From Fischerella muscicola PCC 7414 (GTDB lineage: Bacteria > Cyanobacteriota > Cyanobacteriia > Cyanobacteriales > Nostocaceae): a DNA stretch of 64,000 nt. Made by a program: the position numbers and the translations under genes. The notes below the pieces were generated by a model, which was given only the letters and a program-made list of their open reading frames with translations, searched no databases and had not been told where the DNA came from. This document shows positions 10,801-17,870 of the stretch, piece by piece. Numbering within the stretch: position 1 is the first letter of the stretch; every line of letters starts with the position of its first letter. The stretch covers positions 35,666 through 99,665 of the forward strand of contig NZ_AJLK01000039.1 of the NCBI RefSeq assembly GCF_000317205.1. The letters are read 5' to 3'.

Positions 10801-11472
10801 CGCAGCCCGGATGCGGACTTGTTGGGGTTTGATATCTGATTGTAAGGTGGCGGTGAATTCCCCATCAATGACACGTACCTGAAACCCCCCTTGGTCTTTG
10901 TCTTGGTCTGCGCCAATGAATTTCCCGGCGCTGGTGGTTAAGGTCGCGATCGCATCTTTACGAAGGACTTCACCTTTTTCATCAATAATTCTTCCTTGTA
11001 GTTTTATTGTGGAACGTCCATCAGCTTGTACACGTGGATCGCCTACAGGTGTAATTTCCAGCGTGACTTTTGATTGTCCTGGAGTTGCTGGAGTGGGAGT
11101 ATTGATTGATGAATTATCCGTAGAAGTGGGTTGTTGTTGGAGTGGCGAGTTGGGATTCTGTTGAAATTCAGTTGTCGGATCTTGTTGAAATACCGAGTTA
11201 GGATCACCAGAAGATGGGGAATTCTGGGAGATCAACAAAGGGGAAAACGTGGTGACGCGGTCAATAAAAGACACTTCCAATAAAGGTGCGGAGATTTCTT
11301 TCCCCGCCTCAGAGGCTCCTCCTGTCTCCCTTGTCTGGTTTGTCTGTTTGTCTCCCTGTCTTCCATCTAACACACTGGCAAAAACTGCGTTGGGAGAAAC
11401 AAATATTAAGGAAAGACCTAAAAGGTAAAAGAAAAAATTTTGATTTTGGTAAAGCTTTTTTATTTTTTTCAT
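7837..11472 (-). CDS. Large outer-membrane beta-barrel protein with an invasin-like Ig domain
   Basis: A 1211-residue protein whose ATG overlaps the stop of the upstream DUF11 gene by four bases (ATGA), implying translational coupling. A signal peptide (1-33) is followed by a low-complexity NSPLQQQPT region. An Ig-like domain of the invasin/Big_1 type lies at about 130-235 (VQADGRSTIKLQGRIIDEKG; ATLTTSAGKF). From about 260 to 1165 the sequence alternates polar and hydrophobic residues with many aromatic girdle residues, as in a large barrel (ARLERTPSIV, FYGKYAFRNG, LGLGYSFGSV). No TonB box or plug domain was recognised. The last 20 residues (KLIQRLKQKAEGRRQKDEG) are translated from GGCAGAA-type heptanucleotide repeats. 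Best reading: adhesin or export barrel for the operon. Confidence 0.75.
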   Translation of the reverse strand: MKKIKKLYQNQNFFFYLLGLSLIFVSPNAVFASVLDGRQGDKQTNQTRETGGASEAGKEISAPLLEVSFIDRVTTFSPLLISQNSPSSGDPNSVFQQDPTTEFQQNPNSPLQQQPTSTDNSSINTPTPATPGQSKVTLEITPVGDPRVQADGRSTIKLQGRIIDEKGEVLRKDAIATLTTSAGKFIGADQDKDQGGFQVRVIDGEFTATLQSDIKPQQVRIRAAIDKIQKQSLNVPTELDDIKNPTFPQQTDNSWIEKITTVPLEAYTQVEFTTYLRPSLVTGVLNLRIGPGGTNYWGSLQEFLNPDEIDKGTTVDFYGAAFATGKIGDWLFTGAFNSDRAINQDCEGNNRLFGGVQFCEQPYPVYGDSSTATPTTPSIDSFYARLERTPSIVGAEPDYFMWGDYSTNEFARASQLYTATSRQLHGFKANYNLGNLQITGLYANNIEGFQRDTIVPDGTGGYYFLSKRLLVPGSEIVYVEAEEINRPGTVVERKQMLRGADYEIDYDRGTLLFRRPVFATELNPFGSTLVRRIVVTYQNEGGEDSSLLGGRLQYNFSNDFTNKTFGAVSYLREDQGDQDFELFGGDFLISLGNVGKIVGEFAHSNNNLITGEEASGNAYRLEAFGNITENLFGQAYYRAVEPNFSNNATFSFTPGQTRYGASLLTRLSDLTSFRVAYDVEENYGTAPTSITSFFDLFDPQPQNRPGERVSNELRTFRAGILQKLGNSDLSLEYVNRSRNDRIGDDLDGDASQIVSRLKFPLTDSLTFQAQNELNLGESDPLYPNRTTLGLDWKAAEGVTLRLAHQFYDDSELLPGNSLTTLDTIVDQKLSDDTSLLGRYSVLSGFGGLQGQGALGVSHGWKVAPGFKVNLGYQYVFKNIFNATAAGDRYPQYYAVGQTAASLGLFSGSVYSLGFEYTDNPNFKARAQFEYRDGDQSNNLVISAAAAGKISPALTALVRFQQAGEANVYLPTVVNSIDTGGIRFQELGDTANLKIGLAYRDPTNDKFNGLLKYEWRQNFDSIPETQLTGSTATGHIFSAEGIYAPNWRWEFYGKYAFRNGVTYYDDDRYDGSVNLAQLRASYRLGYRSDLAVEGRWIGQNSNSGTDYDEFGVAVETGYYVTPDLRLGLGYSFGSVDDRDFTGYRSEGGFYVNISLKLNELLGGFGLQEPVPKQQQESEIPTAQTEPAKETSQSKLIQRLKQKAEGRRQKDEG

Positions 11473-12401
11473 CGTTTCCCCCCTGAGAACGCAGGCGTAA
11501 CCCCAAAATTGACTCGTGCTAAGCCACTGGGTGCTAATTTGACCAAGCGAGACTGGCTGTTGCTTTCGATAAAGTATTTATTCGGTGCCAGTGCATATCC
11601 TGGTAGGCTGGTCAAGTCTAGGGCCGCTGTCCGATAACCAGCAATGACATTAGCTAAGGAAAATAAACCGTTGGCATCGGTAACGATGCGGTTGCCATCA
11701 TCCATGTAAATCACCGCATTCGGTACGCCTGGTTCGTTCGGTTGTTGTTCACCATCAAAATTTTTATCGACAAATACACGTCCAATTAAGGTGCCACAGT
11801 CAGACACAATACCTGGTCGAATTCGTAAGACATAGCTGGCTTGATTACTGGTAAGATTACCTGCTCTAGCTTGGGCTGTGTTTCTACCATCGCCGCGAAT
11901 TGCATCTGGCGTGACCTCAACGGCATAGTTAACCGTCAAACTTTGATTGGGTTGTAGTCCTTCATTGGAGGAGATGGTTACTGTCCGACTAGAACCAGTT
12001 GTTGCACTCAAGGATACCGATCTATCTCCTATGGAACCTTTGAGTGACTTGGAGATAAAGCGCACTCCCAAGGGTAGCCTGTCTGTAATTGCTAGCTGGT
12101 TAGTTGGGGAGTTACCAGTATTACGAATAGTGAGAGTGTAGATGACTGTGTCACCCGGTTCTGCAGCTGCTCTATCTGCTGTTTTGATGATTTCCAATGC
12201 TGCTTGACTGGCACTGAAAGTCACTTCGTTGGAGTTAACAACCCTGCCGCCATTAGGAAGATTATCCGCGCTACCACGGGCAGTATTTGTGATAACGTTC
12301 GCTTGAGAAAAGGCTGGTAAAATACCGTAAGTAAAAATACTGAAAATGTAAAATGGACAAAAGAGGCTCCAATGCCTCAACCATGAAATTTTAGAAGTCA
12401 T
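11469..12401 (-). CDS. Secreted DUF11-domain protein, first gene of the surface operon
   Basis: A 310-residue exported protein: signal peptide 1-32 (cleavage near AFSQA), a DUF11 domain at about 68-175 (LEIIKTADRAAAEPGDTVIY, RNTGNSP, ITDRLPLGVRF) and an SdrD B-like domain at about 205-280 (LIGRVFVDKNFDGEQQPNEP). DUF11 domains are found in surface and wall-associated proteins. It is directly coupled to the barrel gene downstream by a four-base overlap. No Shine-Dalgarno sequence is obvious before its ATG. Its C-terminus (APSGLARVNFGVTPAFSGG) resembles the periplasmic carboxypeptidase-regulatory-like ends in usher-type systems, but that is only an impression. Confidence 0.8.
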   Translation of the reverse strand: MTSKISWLRHWSLFCPFYIFSIFTYGILPAFSQANVITNTARGSADNLPNGGRVVNSNEVTFSASQAALEIIKTADRAAAEPGDTVIYTLTIRNTGNSPTNQLAITDRLPLGVRFISKSLKGSIGDRSVSLSATTGSSRTVTISSNEGLQPNQSLTVNYAVEVTPDAIRGDGRNTAQARAGNLTSNQASYVLRIRPGIVSDCGTLIGRVFVDKNFDGEQQPNEPGVPNAVIYMDDGNRIVTDANGLFSLANVIAGYRTAALDLTSLPGYALAPNKYFIESNSQSRLVKLAPSGLARVNFGVTPAFSGGKR

Positions 12402-13655
12402 TGGAAGGCATTAATTAATAACAGCAGTTTTTCCTTGATTTAAGGTTTTTAATAAAAAACCTGTGATTGTGGTGATTTTCAAATAATCTCAACTAAATTT
12501 ATTAAACAATGCAGGTATAACACCCTTGTGGGATTATTCAGTGAAAACCACAAATATTCTCAAGCTAAAGAAGCTTGCCAATGGCTAGTAGTCTGCTAGA
12601 GCAACCAAGCCTGAGTCTGAATATTCTTCGTGTCAGCGCGTCACCCCGTCAACCTAGACCCGTCAATTTTGGCTTGGTTGAGTACTGGAATTTCTTCTGT
12701 TGTTGGTTTGCCCCACAAATCCTGCGAGTAGGACAAAAATACAACAGACTGAATTTTTATTTGATTATGAAGCAATTGCAATTTCACCGCCCTTGAGTAA
12801 GATTATTTTTTTGTGATGGGAGTCTAATTATCCCAGATTTGTGACTGTAAATGACGCACATGTTTTCATGACATGACAAATACTGCCTGCAAACTTGTAT
12901 TGTCATGAGATAGCACCACTGATAACCTTACTCTGCTTAAAGAACACAGAAAATTACCATCGTTGCGGCGAATATATTTCAACAACGAAGGAAAGACAAC
13001 CGTTAGCTCTATCCGATGAAGCACAGAGCTATTTAATATTCGTCTTTACAGCACTGAACTCTTGCAAAGTCACAACTAGGGAAAACATTCTTTGAATAAC
13101 TTGCAAGTAGGGAGAACATGAATTAGATGATTGAGGAATTCCGCTATCAACCTAATTGATGTTCACACAAAATAATAAATCGCTAACTCGGTTCTGAAGT
13201 TAATACGTTCTGATGCAGAATCTAAGAAACCACAGCCCCATGTACCAAGTCGAATCTCATTTTTGAGATAACGCTTCAGTAATATTACCCATAAATTAAC
13301 TATAAGCAATCAGGGTTATAAAAATTTATTCAGTATTTTTTCTTATCTTTACAAAAGGAGTCTTATACGTATCCGAATATTCCCTGAATAAATATAATAA
13401 CAGTCAAATAACATACTGATATTTTCTATGAGTTTGATATGAAATACAGACTATAAATATCTGCTAAAAACTTGATATATGTTCATTTATGGAAAAAGAT
13501 AAAATTGGTACTATAGCTTTTTAAATACTAAAGTAATCAAATTAGTAGTGTATTAGTTTACAATTATTATATTGAGCAAGAAAATATATATTACCTGCTT
13601 TTTATTTTAAGTAAAGTAAAAAAATATAATAATAAAGTATTAAGGTACTGAATTA

Positions 13656-13673
13656 GCCCTAATTAATTAGGGC
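13656..13673. repeat. Perfect 18-bp palindrome
   Basis: GCCCTAATTAATTAGGGC reads the same on both strands. It sits in the long gene-free stretch and could be an operator or a weak stem-loop; nothing nearby decides. Confidence 0.5.
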
Positions 13674-13719
13674 AGACAATTACAAAACTGTCCACTCATA
13701 TATACAAACACTTTTCTGT

Positions 13720-13747
13720 ATTTCTCTAATCAGAGAAATAATTTTTG
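13720..13747 (+). terminator. Terminator-like hairpin without an upstream gene
   Basis: An 8-bp stem ATTTCTCT / AGAGAAAT with loop AATC is followed by AATTTTTGC. It resembles a weak intrinsic terminator for plus-strand transcription, but no plus-strand gene precedes it, so it may mark the end of a small RNA or be chance. Confidence 0.3.
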
Positions 13748-14040
13748 CAAAAAATCATGCTTCTTGACGAGCAAAAATAATTAATAATCAGTTAGATGTT
13801 CTTGCAAAATAATTGCAAGAAAAAATATCCATATCAGTTATTTTATGATAAAGCATAATTCACGATCACAGGCTTGCTCTATAGATTTCAAAGCCTATCT
13901 ATCATGAACTTAACTAAGAGTTATGATTATGCCATCAAAGATACTATTAGCACAACAAGAATACGTGTGCCTAATCAAGCGGCTTGTAGGAAGCTTTTCT
14001 CCAAGCGGATATTTTTTGTCCTTCTAGACGATTGATTCAT

Positions 14041-14682
14041 TTAATAGGTATCGTCGTATTCTGGCATATCAACTCGTCTAGCTTCAGTACGGGGTGGTAG
14101 GAACTCAGTTCGACGTACAGGAGCTAAGGGTGGTGTGGGGCCATTGTAGGGATGAATCACCTGAACGGTACGAGGACGTTGTTTCGGAGAGAATAAAGAC
14201 AATACTCCAGCTACAACAATACCACCACCAATGGTGAGAGACATGCCTCCCACAGCCCACACTATGGGTGAAGACCACCAGCGATTTTGAGATTGTTGTT
14301 GCTGCTGCAACTGTGCTGCATTTTGGCTTTGTAATTGCTGTTGGTAAGAAAAAGCAGCTTGTTGAGCATTTTGGGCTTGAGCCTGAATTTGCTGTATTTG
14401 GACTTTAAGTTGTTCGTTTTCCCGCTTGAGTATGTCATTTTCCATCTTTACTCGCTCGATAGCGACACGCTCATCAGTATTGGGGCTTACGGGTGGGGGT
14501 TGGGGGACTGGTGGGTAACTAGTAGGAGGATAGTATTGTGGTTGTGGTTGCGGCACTAAATTTGATATCTGAGGAATAGCAATATTTGGTTGTTGCAGAG
14601 ATGTTCCTGTCCCCTTGAGTAAAAGGATCGCCGCTAGCCCAGCAACGGCAACTCCGCCAATAAATGCCATACTTTCACTCAT
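14041..14682 (-). CDS. Unknown membrane protein with coiled coil
   Basis: A 213-residue protein I do not recognise. It has an N-terminal hydrophobic segment (about 5-25, FIGGVAVAGLAAILLL), a proline-rich stretch (about 45-68), and a long Q-rich heptad-patterned coiled coil (about 72-133, from RVAIERVKMENDILKREN). A second transmembrane segment follows (about 141-165, IVWAVGGMSLTIGGGIVVAG). The C-terminal tail is polar with several arginines and ends PEYDDTY. The two membrane segments with a coiled coil between them suggest a membrane-associated assembly or scaffold protein. It is isolated, with gene-free DNA on both sides. Confidence 0.6.
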   Translation of the reverse strand: MSESMAFIGGVAVAGLAAILLLKGTGTSLQQPNIAIPQISNLVPQPQPQYYPPTSYPPVPQPPPVSPNTDERVAIERVKMENDILKRENEQLKVQIQQIQAQAQNAQQAAFSYQQQLQSQNAAQLQQQQQSQNRWWSSPIVWAVGGMSLTIGGGIVVAGVLSLFSPKQRPRTVQVIHPYNGPTPPLAPVRRTEFLPPRTEARRVDMPEYDDTY

Positions 14683-15051
14683 CGCTTTTACCCCTATACA
14701 GCGACCTAACTACAGTTTTTTGCAATTTCGACACTCTCACACTCATAAATTTACATTAATGAACTTGACTTTACACCCGATACTAAACTACTGAATGATA
14801 CTCTATTTTTTCACGCTGCATATCTGCTTTATATATTCAAGACTATATTTGTTAAATTGTCTACCAAGCTTAGGTAAAAAACTTGGTAAGTAGAGGACAG
14901 GATAAACAAGCAGAATTAAGAAGGAAGAAAGGAAAATTTGCTCTCGGATAGAGTTTTCATGGTTTATGCTCAAGGTTTAAGTATGCCTATATACTTATTA
15001 CATTTTTTAACTCATTTCTCAGTAATAATTCTATTCTGTCTTGAGGCTGAT
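14683..15051. other. Gap between trpA and the coiled-coil membrane protein gene
   Basis: No gene seen. An imperfect inverted repeat (CTACCAAG at 14861-14868 and CTTGGTAAG at about 14882-14890) could be a weak stem-loop. The region probably holds the minus-strand promoter of the coiled-coil protein gene and the 3' end of the trpA transcript. Confidence 0.4.
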
Positions 15052-15852
15052 TTATGAACTAGCGATCGCTTGCTTGAGGCTTTGACAAAAGGAGGCTATT
15101 TTCTCTAATCCCTCTTGGGGTGTACCTTCAGCGAGTCGCTTCACAAACGCACTGCCAACAATAGCCGCATCTGCACCCCAGTCTTTAACTTGTCGGGCTT
15201 GTTCTGGTTGGGAAATACCAAAACCTACACCAATGGGTTTGTCAGTCACACTACGAATTTGCTTGAGCAAATCTGACACTCGCGATTCCATTTGCTCACG
15301 CATTCCCGTTACACCTGTGACACTAACCAAATAAATAAATCCTTGGGAAGCGCGGGCAATTGCTTCTATGCGCTCAGCAGAACTGGTGGGAGCGACCAAT
15401 AAAATTACATCAATGCCGATTTTTGCCGCTGGTTCGAGTAAATTTGCAGCTTCTTCTAGGGGTAAATCTGGCACAACTAAACCAGCGACACCAGCAGCAG
15501 CTATTTCTTGGAGAAACTTTTCTATGCCCCGGTTGAGAATAGGGTTGTAGTAGTTGAAGAGAATTATAGGCGATCGTAAACTGGGAGTAGTTGCTTTGAG
15601 CATTTCTAGGACTTGCTCTAAGGTTGTTCCCCTTTCTAAGGCACGGGTAGCAGCAGCTTGAATCACTGGGCCATCCGCCAGAGGGTCGGAGTAGGGAACA
15701 CCCAACTCAATTATGTCAGCACCACTGCGATCCAGAGTTTGTAAAGCTGTGGCAGTTGTTTCGATATCTGGATCGCCAGCAGTGATAAATGGAATTAAAG
15801 CACACTCACGATTACGTTTGAGGTTTTCAAAGCAGAGGGAAATAGCAGTCAT
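15052..15852 (-). CDS. trpA: Tryptophan synthase alpha chain
   Basis: Cleaves indole-3-glycerol phosphate to indole and glyceraldehyde 3-phosphate; indole is channelled to the TrpB subunit. The 266-residue length is normal. The catalytic glutamate lies in [16 protein letters not shown] (about 45-60), which also contains the catalytic aspartate region. The flexible loop region (PDLPLEEA, about 126-133) and the phosphate-binding GVGFGIS and [12 protein letters not shown] stretches are present. It is the third gene after ndhL and the DUF3007 gene on the same strand, separated from the latter by heptanucleotide repeats, and may be co-transcribed. trpB is not in the window. Confidence 0.97.
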   Translation of the reverse strand: MTAISLCFENLKRNRECALIPFITAGDPDIETTATALQTLDRSGADIIELGVPYSDPLADGPVIQAAATRALERGTTLEQVLEMLKATTPSLRSPIILFNYYNPILNRGIEKFLQEIAAAGVAGLVVPDLPLEEAANLLEPAAKIGIDVILLVAPTSSAERIEAIARASQGFIYLVSVTGVTGMREQMESRVSDLLKQIRSVTDKPIGVGFGISQPEQARQVKDWGADAAIVGSAFVKRLAEGTPQEGLEKIASFCQSLKQAIASS

Positions 15853-15859
15853 TGGTCAT

Positions 15860-15957
15860 TTAGTAATTGTTGTTTGTTGTTTGTTGTTGGTTGTTTGTTG
15901 TCCGGAGCAACCAACAAACAACTATCAACCACCAACACACAATAGACAAATGACAAT
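15860..15957. repeat. Heptanucleotide repeats forming an inverted pair
   Basis: Tandem TTGTTTG/TTGTTGG-like heptads (about 15863-15899), a central TGTCCGGAGCAACC, then complementary CAACAAA/CAACCAC heptads (to about 15955) could fold as one long hairpin between the DUF3007 gene and trpA. The same architecture recurs at 28720-28795, 23260-23400 and 62240-62430. Confidence 0.7.
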
Positions 15958-15958
15958 T

Positions 15959-16270
15959 TTACACCTGTGAACCCTTTTGTTGTTCGATATCGGCTTGAAT
16001 TTTTGCTAGTTCTTCGGGAGAAAGTTCTTCTAACCGCTTTTGAAAATAAGCCTCTTCGTACTGCTCCCGCTGTTGATGGTAGGTCATTTTGTGGTTAACT
16101 GCCCGAAAAAGATAAGTCAGTAACCAGCCAATTAACCCACCGACTAGCAAGACTTGGCTCCAGATACCTGCTTCTAAATTATCTAGACCAGCCAGTCGCA
16201 GAACTAGATATGCCAAGCCACCTGTAAGAAAAACGCCAAAACCAATTCCGAGAGCGTCCAGACGTCGCAT
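15959..16270 (-). CDS. DUF3007 family membrane protein
   Basis: A 103-residue protein of the DUF3007 family, typical of cyanobacteria. Two transmembrane helices are visible (about 6-30 and 35-58: GIGFGVFLTGGLAYLVLRLAG and the QVLLVGGLIGWLLTYLF segment). They are followed by a charged, probably cytoplasmic tail with YHQQREQYEEAYFQKRLEEL and SPEELAKIQADIE. It sits 24 bases downstream of ndhL and upstream of trpA on the same strand. The company of ndhL suggests, without proving it, a link to thylakoid membrane complexes. Confidence 0.85.
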   Translation of the reverse strand: MRRLDALGIGFGVFLTGGLAYLVLRLAGLDNLEAGIWSQVLLVGGLIGWLLTYLFRAVNHKMTYHQQREQYEEAYFQKRLEELSPEELAKIQADIEQQKGSQV

Positions 16271-16294
16271 GAGTATTATGACCTACCAACTTAT

Positions 16295-16522
16295 TTACGC
16301 TTCAATTTGCCGCCGTTTTGGTCGTAAATTTACGAACGGCGATAGAACCAACAAACCCGGAAAGAAGAAGAACACTAGAAAATACATAAATGCGCGTTCC
16401 AGGGAACTAGCTACATACCAACGCTTATTCAGGTAAAACAGCACAGCCACTGGTATGACTAACAAATAAGCTCCCGCCAAAACTAGATATAGCAGCGGTA
16501 CGATAATTCCTTCTTCAATCAT
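16295..16522 (-). CDS. ndhL: NAD(P)H-quinone oxidoreductase subunit L
   Basis: A 75-residue small membrane subunit of the photosynthetic NDH-1 complex, which transfers electrons from ferredoxin to plastoquinone in respiration and cyclic electron flow. Two hydrophobic helices are visible (about 5-31, [20 protein letters not shown]; about 42-62, [19 protein letters not shown]), joined by the conserved [15 protein letters not shown] segment. The C-terminus [11 protein letters not shown] is basic. The length and pattern match cyanobacterial NdhL. It is the first gene of ndhL-DUF3007-trpA. The ATG at 16522 follows a purine-rich AAAGAGGAAA. Confidence 0.93.
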   Translation of the reverse strand: MIEEGIIVPLLYLVLAGAYLLVIPVAVLFYLNKRWYVASSLERAFMYFLVFFFFPGLLVLSPFVNLRPKRRQIEA

Positions 16523-16695
16523 AGGTTTCCTCTTTCAGCAGAAATGACCAAAGGGTGTATCTGCTTTCCATCATAGTACCCCCTTACACCCCTTCTTCTT
16601 AGGTCAGTTTCACTTTTCCAAGAAATTTTTTATGGTTACTAGTTGGCAAATTACAAATTTGATGCTCAAATAGATCGAGAAACAATTGAATACTC

Positions 16696-16701
16696 TATAA
16701 T
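16696..16701 (+). promoter_or_regulatory. Probable -10 box of the tRNA-Leu gene
   Basis: A perfect TATAAT ends 27 bases before the first base of the tRNA. No convincing -35 hexamer sits at the standard 17-base spacing, so this is a position-based inference. Confidence 0.4.
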
Positions 16702-16728
16702 CAACAAAAGCAAATCCCAAATTTACTT

Positions 16729-17112
16729 GGGGGTGTGGCGGAATGGTAGACGCTACGGACTTAAGTAATTGAGCCTTAAAGAAGAAACTCTTTAAGTGAA
16801 TGCTCTCAAATTCAGGGAAACCTAAATCTGGCAACAGACATGGCAATCCTGAGCCAAGCCAAATTTGTCATTTGTCATTAGTCATTGGTCAATTGTTAAG
16901 TAACAAAGAACAAATGATGAATAACAAAAGACTTGTTCGGAAGGTGCAGAGACCCGACGGGAGCTACCCTAACGTTAAGTCGAGGGTAAAGGGAGAGTCC
17001 AATTCTCAAAGCCTAAAATTAAGTTAGTCTTATGGGCAGTGGCGAAAGCTACGGGAGAATGAAAATCCGTTGACCGTAAAAGGTCGTGAGGGTTCAAGTC
17101 CCTCCACCCCCA
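16729..17112 (+). tRNA. trnL-UAA: tRNA-Leu(UAA), interrupted by a group I intron
   Basis: The 5' exon (16729-16762, beginning GGGGGTGTGGCGG and ending ...ACGGACTT) and 3' exon (17062-17112, beginning AAAATCCGTTGACC and ending CACCCCCA) join to an 85-nt class II tRNA. The acceptor stem pairs GGGGGTG with CACCCCC. The anticodon loop after splicing is CUUAAAA with anticodon UAA, and the T arm GGGTTCAAGTCCC is standard. The intron splits the anticodon between U34 and A35, the classical site for this ancient intron in cyanobacteria and chloroplasts. The CCA end is not encoded. Confidence 0.97.
16763..17061 (+). ncRNA. Group I self-splicing intron of tRNA-Leu(UAA)
   Basis: The 299-nt intron begins AAGTAATTGAGCC and ends in the required terminal G at 17061 (GGGAGAATG). 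The conserved core is readable: the P/Q region CAGGGAAACCTAAATCTG near 16814-16831, GTGCAGAGACCCGACGGGAG near 16943, and GAGAGTCCAATTCTC near 16992. The variable P6b stem (about 16864-16932) is built from heptads TTTGTCA, TTTGTCA, TTAGTCA, TTGGTCA on one arm and complementary AACAAA-rich sequence on the other. This is the length-polymorphic form described in Nostoc relatives. No homing endonuclease is encoded. Confidence 0.95.
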
Positions 17113-17870
17113 CTAATTAAAAGTTAAAGTTGTGATGGTGTGTAGCTAACTATTAGCTACTGGCATCATCTATTAAGCATGGCTAGTGGTCTGTCCCAAA
17201 TTACTACTTGCTACGCCTTTGCATAATATCGTAGTGTTTTTAAACGCAGAGGAACGCTGAGTAAACGCACAGAGAAGTTTGTAGACGCGCCTTCTTCGGC
17301 TTCAAGGTAAGAGTAGCGTCCTGGAGGGAACCTCAAAGCTTCAGTGGGGGCGCAGAGTCTTTTTACAGAGGTTCGTTATTAAGTAAATTTATCAATTTTA
17401 TATAAAGAAAACTTTGAATTATTAAAGAGTAGATTGATACTCTTGTGTAGCAGAATGAAGCGCATAAAAATATAAGTAATATCAAGTTCGGCTAATTGCT
17501 TACAATATTATGCTTCGCTGTTGGGCATTGGGCATTGGGCATCGGGCATGGGAAAATCATCAGTATCTTAATTACCAATTACCAATTACCAGCCCACGCG
17601 ACAGTAAGTAGGTCGGTGTTGAAAATTATCGTTATGACAAGGCAGGAGGCAGAGGGCACAAGGGGTTCCCCACAAATTCGCTCTCCGAATCGCGAATTTG
17701 TGGGGGCCCCGCAGAAGGCAGAAGGGAAGAGCTTTTTGGACAACTTTACTTTCCGTTACATACTTCTCTTCGAGAAGCCGCTGCGCGTCTACGGTTTTTT
17801 TGCGCCGTTCTACTTATAAGTATTCAAGCGAACATGATATAAGCTATATCTTTATTTTTGAGAATAATAA
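17113..17870. other. 758-bp gap with dispersed repeats
   Basis: No supported gene. It contains a GCAGAGGAACGC-type dispersed repeat (about 17240-17355). A copy of a longer interspersed repeat at 17479-17600 starts ATATCAAGTTCGGCTAA and ends CCAGCCCACGCG; its second copy is at 46292-46376. Within it are GGGCATT heptads (17522-17550). At 17640-17740 there is a GGCAGAG/GGCAGAA heptad cluster interrupted by a palindrome-like ACAAATTCG/CGAATTTGT pair. The open frame 17496-17819 is made of these repeats and is not considered a gene. Confidence 0.6.

Larger units (their letters stand above)
12402..14040. other. 1.6-kb AT-rich region without a convincing gene
   Basis: Contains the divergent upstream region of the surface operon at its left end. 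Small open frames at 12575-12796 and 12895-13095 have no ribosome-binding site or recognisable composition. Several perfect short palindromes occur: GCCCTAATTAATTAGGGC at 13656-13673, ATTTCTCT/AGAGAAAT at 13720-13739 followed by a T-rich run, and TTCTTGCAA/TTGCAAGAA at 13799-13821. The 13720 hairpin could end an unseen small RNA. No tRNA-like fold was found. Confidence 0.5.

Noticed and set aside
12575..13095. Two small plus-strand frames in the AT-rich gap
   Set aside because: Neither has a ribosome-binding site or protein-like composition, and neither resembles a family I know.
13923..14030. 34-codon plus-strand frame beginning ATGATTATGCCATC
   Set aside because: Too short, no ribosome site, no context; likely chance.
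17496..17819. 107-codon plus-strand frame
   Set aside because: It is read through dispersed repeats (GGGCATT and GGCAGAA heptads), so it is not a gene.
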